In this document: positions 22,075 through 23,003 of the stretch, piece by piece | How the letters are laid out: every line of letters begins with the position of its first letter | Position numbering within the stretch: position 1 is the first letter of the stretch | From: an uncultured Eubacteriales bacterium | GTDB taxonomy: Bacteria; Bacillota; Clostridia; UBA1381; UBA9506 | DNA: 23,003 bases | Direction: 5' to 3' | Assembly (NCBI GenBank): GCA_900545185.1 | Contig: UQYH01000025.1 | Coordinates: forward strand, 1-23,003 | Made by a program: the position numbers and the translations under genes | The notes under the pieces: generated by a model | The model's database searches: none | What the model was told of the DNA's origin: nothing | Seen by the model: the letters and a program-made list of their open reading frames with translations, nothing else

Positions 22075-22635
22075 TTACAACCCCAATTCTTTAACTCTGC
22101 GATAAAATGTATTAGGCTTTAAGCCGATTTCATTCATTGCCGCGGTTGCGGTTATTTCTCCGCCCCTCCAACGCTTGCAAAGTGCCTTAAACTGCATTTC
22201 GTCTATTTCAACAGGCTTGCGCCCTTTATATTTGCCCTCGCTTTTTGCTATCTCTATTCCCTCGCGTTGCCGCTCCAAAATGTTCTCTCTTTCCAATTCC
22301 GCAAGCGCGCCGAATACTGTCAGCATAAATCTGCCCTGTGGCGTGGTGGTGTCGATATTTTCTTTTAGGCTTATAAATTCGACACCTTTTTCGGTCAATT
22401 CTGAAACAATAGATAACAAGTCGCGCGTGTTTCTTGCAATTCTTGAAATGCTTTCAACAATAACCATATCCCCCGAACGCACAAAAGACATCATTTCTTT
22501 AAATGCGGCGCGGTCTGTATTTTTGCCGCTTGCCTTGTCTATGAACATTTTTTCCGCGTTTTGCTCTTTCATCATTTTAAGCTGACGCGCCTCATTTTGT
22601 TCCATTGTTGAACATCTGATATATGCAACCCTCAT
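22075..22635 (-). CDS. Small serine recombinase (resolvase/invertase family)
   Basis: This 186-residue site-specific recombinase is of the Tn3 resolvase / Hin invertase size. The catalytic N-terminal domain has RCST with nucleophile Ser9, DKASGKNTDR near 33, and SRIAR with Arg65 and Arg68 of the active site, then the E-helix AELERENILERQREGIEIAK. A C-terminal HTH follows (ATAAMNEIGLKPNTFYRRV). It cuts and rejoins DNA at specific sites through a Ser-DNA link, acting as resolvase, invertase or small transposon recombinase. AAAGGAG lies 8 bases before ATG 22635. The 150 bases upstream hold its own promoter and a cluster of palindromes that may be its target. The coding DNA is clearly richer in A/T than genes before 21854, suggesting acquisition by transfer. 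Confidence 0.92.
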   Translation of the reverse strand: MRVAYIRCSTMEQNEARQLKMMKEQNAEKMFIDKASGKNTDRAAFKEMMSFVRSGDMVIVESISRIARNTRDLLSIVSELTEKGVEFISLKENIDTTTPQGRFMLTVFGALAELERENILERQREGIEIAKSEGKYKGRKPVEIDEMQFKALCKRWRGGEITATAAMNEIGLKPNTFYRRVKELGL

Positions 22636-22665
22636 TTTTTACACTCCTTTTGCTTTTCTGATATT

Positions 22666-22694
22666 ATTATAGCATAAAAACAAAAGTATGCCAA
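22666..22694 (-). promoter_or_regulatory. Promoter of the serine recombinase gene
   Basis: Minus strand: TTGGCA (plus 22689-22694), 17-base spacer, then TGCTATAAT with an exact TATAAT (plus 22666-22671) and extended TG. The -35 box shares bases with the left arm of the 12-bp inverted repeat, so the recombinase could repress itself. Confidence 0.75.
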
Positions 22695-22796
22695 TAGGGT
22701 ATATAAATATTTTGAAATATTTCAAAATTAGTCAATCAGCTTTTATGACATATAAAATACCGCTGTTTTTTTATTGCGTTAGGGTATACCCTATTG
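22692..22796. other. Candidate recombination (res-like) site: 12-bp inverted repeat enclosing palindromes
   Basis: CAATAGGGTATA (22692-22703) is repeated in inverse as TATACCCTATTG (22785-22796). Between them lie the perfect palindrome ATTTTGAAATATTTCAAAAT (22709-22728) and the stem TTTTAT/ATAAAA (22741-22746, 22752-22757); the right arm is part of the perfect palindrome TAGGGTATACCCTA (22780-22793). The segment is 105 bp, near the length of a three-site res region, and lies directly upstream of a serine recombinase. Recognition by that enzyme is inference. Confidence 0.5.
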
Positions 22797-22810
22797 AAAC
22801 AGGCAATAGC

Positions 22811-22844
22811 AAAAAGAATCGGAGCGGTTTTGTCTGCCGCTCCG
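22811..22844 (-). terminator. Terminator of the SHOCT-domain gene
   Basis: CGGAGCGG (22820-22827) and CCGCTCCG (22837-22844) form an 8-bp stem. On the minus strand it is followed by ATTCTTTTT, and it lies just after the stop codon at 22853. Confidence 0.8.
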
Positions 22845-22852
22845 TATGTACT

Positions 22853-22948
22853 TTATAAACCAAGTAATTGTTTTTTCTTTGCGTCAAATTCTTCTTGTGT
22901 TATAACGCCGCTGTCGAGTAACTCTTTAAATTTTTTAAGTTCGTCTGC
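22853..22948 (-). CDS. SHOCT-domain protein, C-terminal fragment
   Basis: Only the last 31 residues are present, running into the adapter at the contig end. They read ADELKKFKELLDSGVITQEE, then FDAKKKQLLGL and stop, which is the short C-terminal oligomerisation domain SHOCT (Leu-Lys-rich helix, DSGxIT turn, second helix ending in LL). SHOCT tails occur on many otherwise unrelated bacterial and phage proteins, so the function of the missing main part cannot be told. The gene is on the same strand as the recombinase and may belong to the same element. Confidence 0.8.
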   Translation of the reverse strand, partial: ADELKKFKELLDSGVITQEEFDAKKKQLLGL

Positions 22949-23003
22949 AGATCGGAAGAGCGTCGTGTATGGAAAGAGTGTAGATCTCGGTGGTCGCCGT
23001 ATC
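22949..23003 (-). other. Illumina TruSeq adapter contamination
   Basis: From AGATCGGAAGAGCGTCGTGT (22949-22968) to the end, the sequence follows the reverse complement of the TruSeq universal (P5-side) adapter, through AGATCTCGGTGGTCGCCGTA. From memory there is one difference, T instead of G at 22970. These 55 bases are an assembly artefact, not genome. Confidence 0.97.

Overview
The window looks like one contig end from an anaerobic member of the Clostridia, probably in or near the Oscillospiraceae/Ruminococcaceae. This rests on gene content: an oxygen-sensitive 2-oxoacid:ferredoxin oxidoreductase, a reverse rubrerythrin with a PerR-like regulator, DegV and DUF975 proteins, a MalT-like LuxR regulator, and a very large secreted FG-GAP/fibronectin protein. 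Strong AGGAGG-type ribosome binding sites, consensus sigma-A promoters and moderately high GC in most of the coding DNA agree. Genus-level placement is inference.

Layout. (1) 66-7190, plus strand: a catabolic operon with a sodium:solute symporter, a phenylacetate-CoA ligase, both subunits of indolepyruvate:ferredoxin oxidoreductase (iorA, iorB), a stand-alone tandem ACT protein, and a PLP enzyme of the methionine gamma-lyase family whose start overlaps the ACT gene. Together they suggest uptake and fermentation of aromatic (or related) amino acids through arylpyruvate to arylacetyl-CoA, with reduced ferredoxin and probably ATP as gain. (2) 7438-13311, minus: a 1957-residue exported protein with FG-GAP-like calcium motifs, an unassigned Ser/Thr-rich middle region and a fibronectin-type C-terminal half. 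(3) 13538-15287, minus: DUF975 membrane protein, bactofilin and MntP manganese exporter, closely packed. (4) 15478-17663, minus: DegV lipid-binding protein (TTG start) followed by aspartate kinase. (5) 17664-18013: a 350-bp divergent regulatory region with two strong promoters, a 15-bp direct repeat and a candidate structured RNA. (6) 18014-20443, plus: MalT-like LuxR regulator. (7) 20798-21854, plus: PerR-like regulator and reverse rubrerythrin behind a consensus promoter that overlaps a PerR-type box. (8) 21860-22948: an AT-richer tail with a small serine recombinase, a 105-bp palindrome-rich segment resembling a recombination/res site, and the C-terminus of a SHOCT-domain protein.

The last 55 bases (22949-23003) are not genomic: they match the reverse complement of the Illumina TruSeq universal adapter, so the contig ends in untrimmed adapter read-through.

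Four copies of a short hairpin repeat (near 7288, 13460, 20602 and 20686) are scattered between genes. One copy has paired compensatory changes in its stem, and one appears to serve as the terminator of the mntP operon. No CRISPR array, rRNA or convincing tRNA was seen. I did not identify a clear new defence or biosynthetic system. The most unusual pieces are the middle domain of the giant secreted protein, the candidate RNA upstream of degV, the hairpin repeats, and the recombinase with its putative site.
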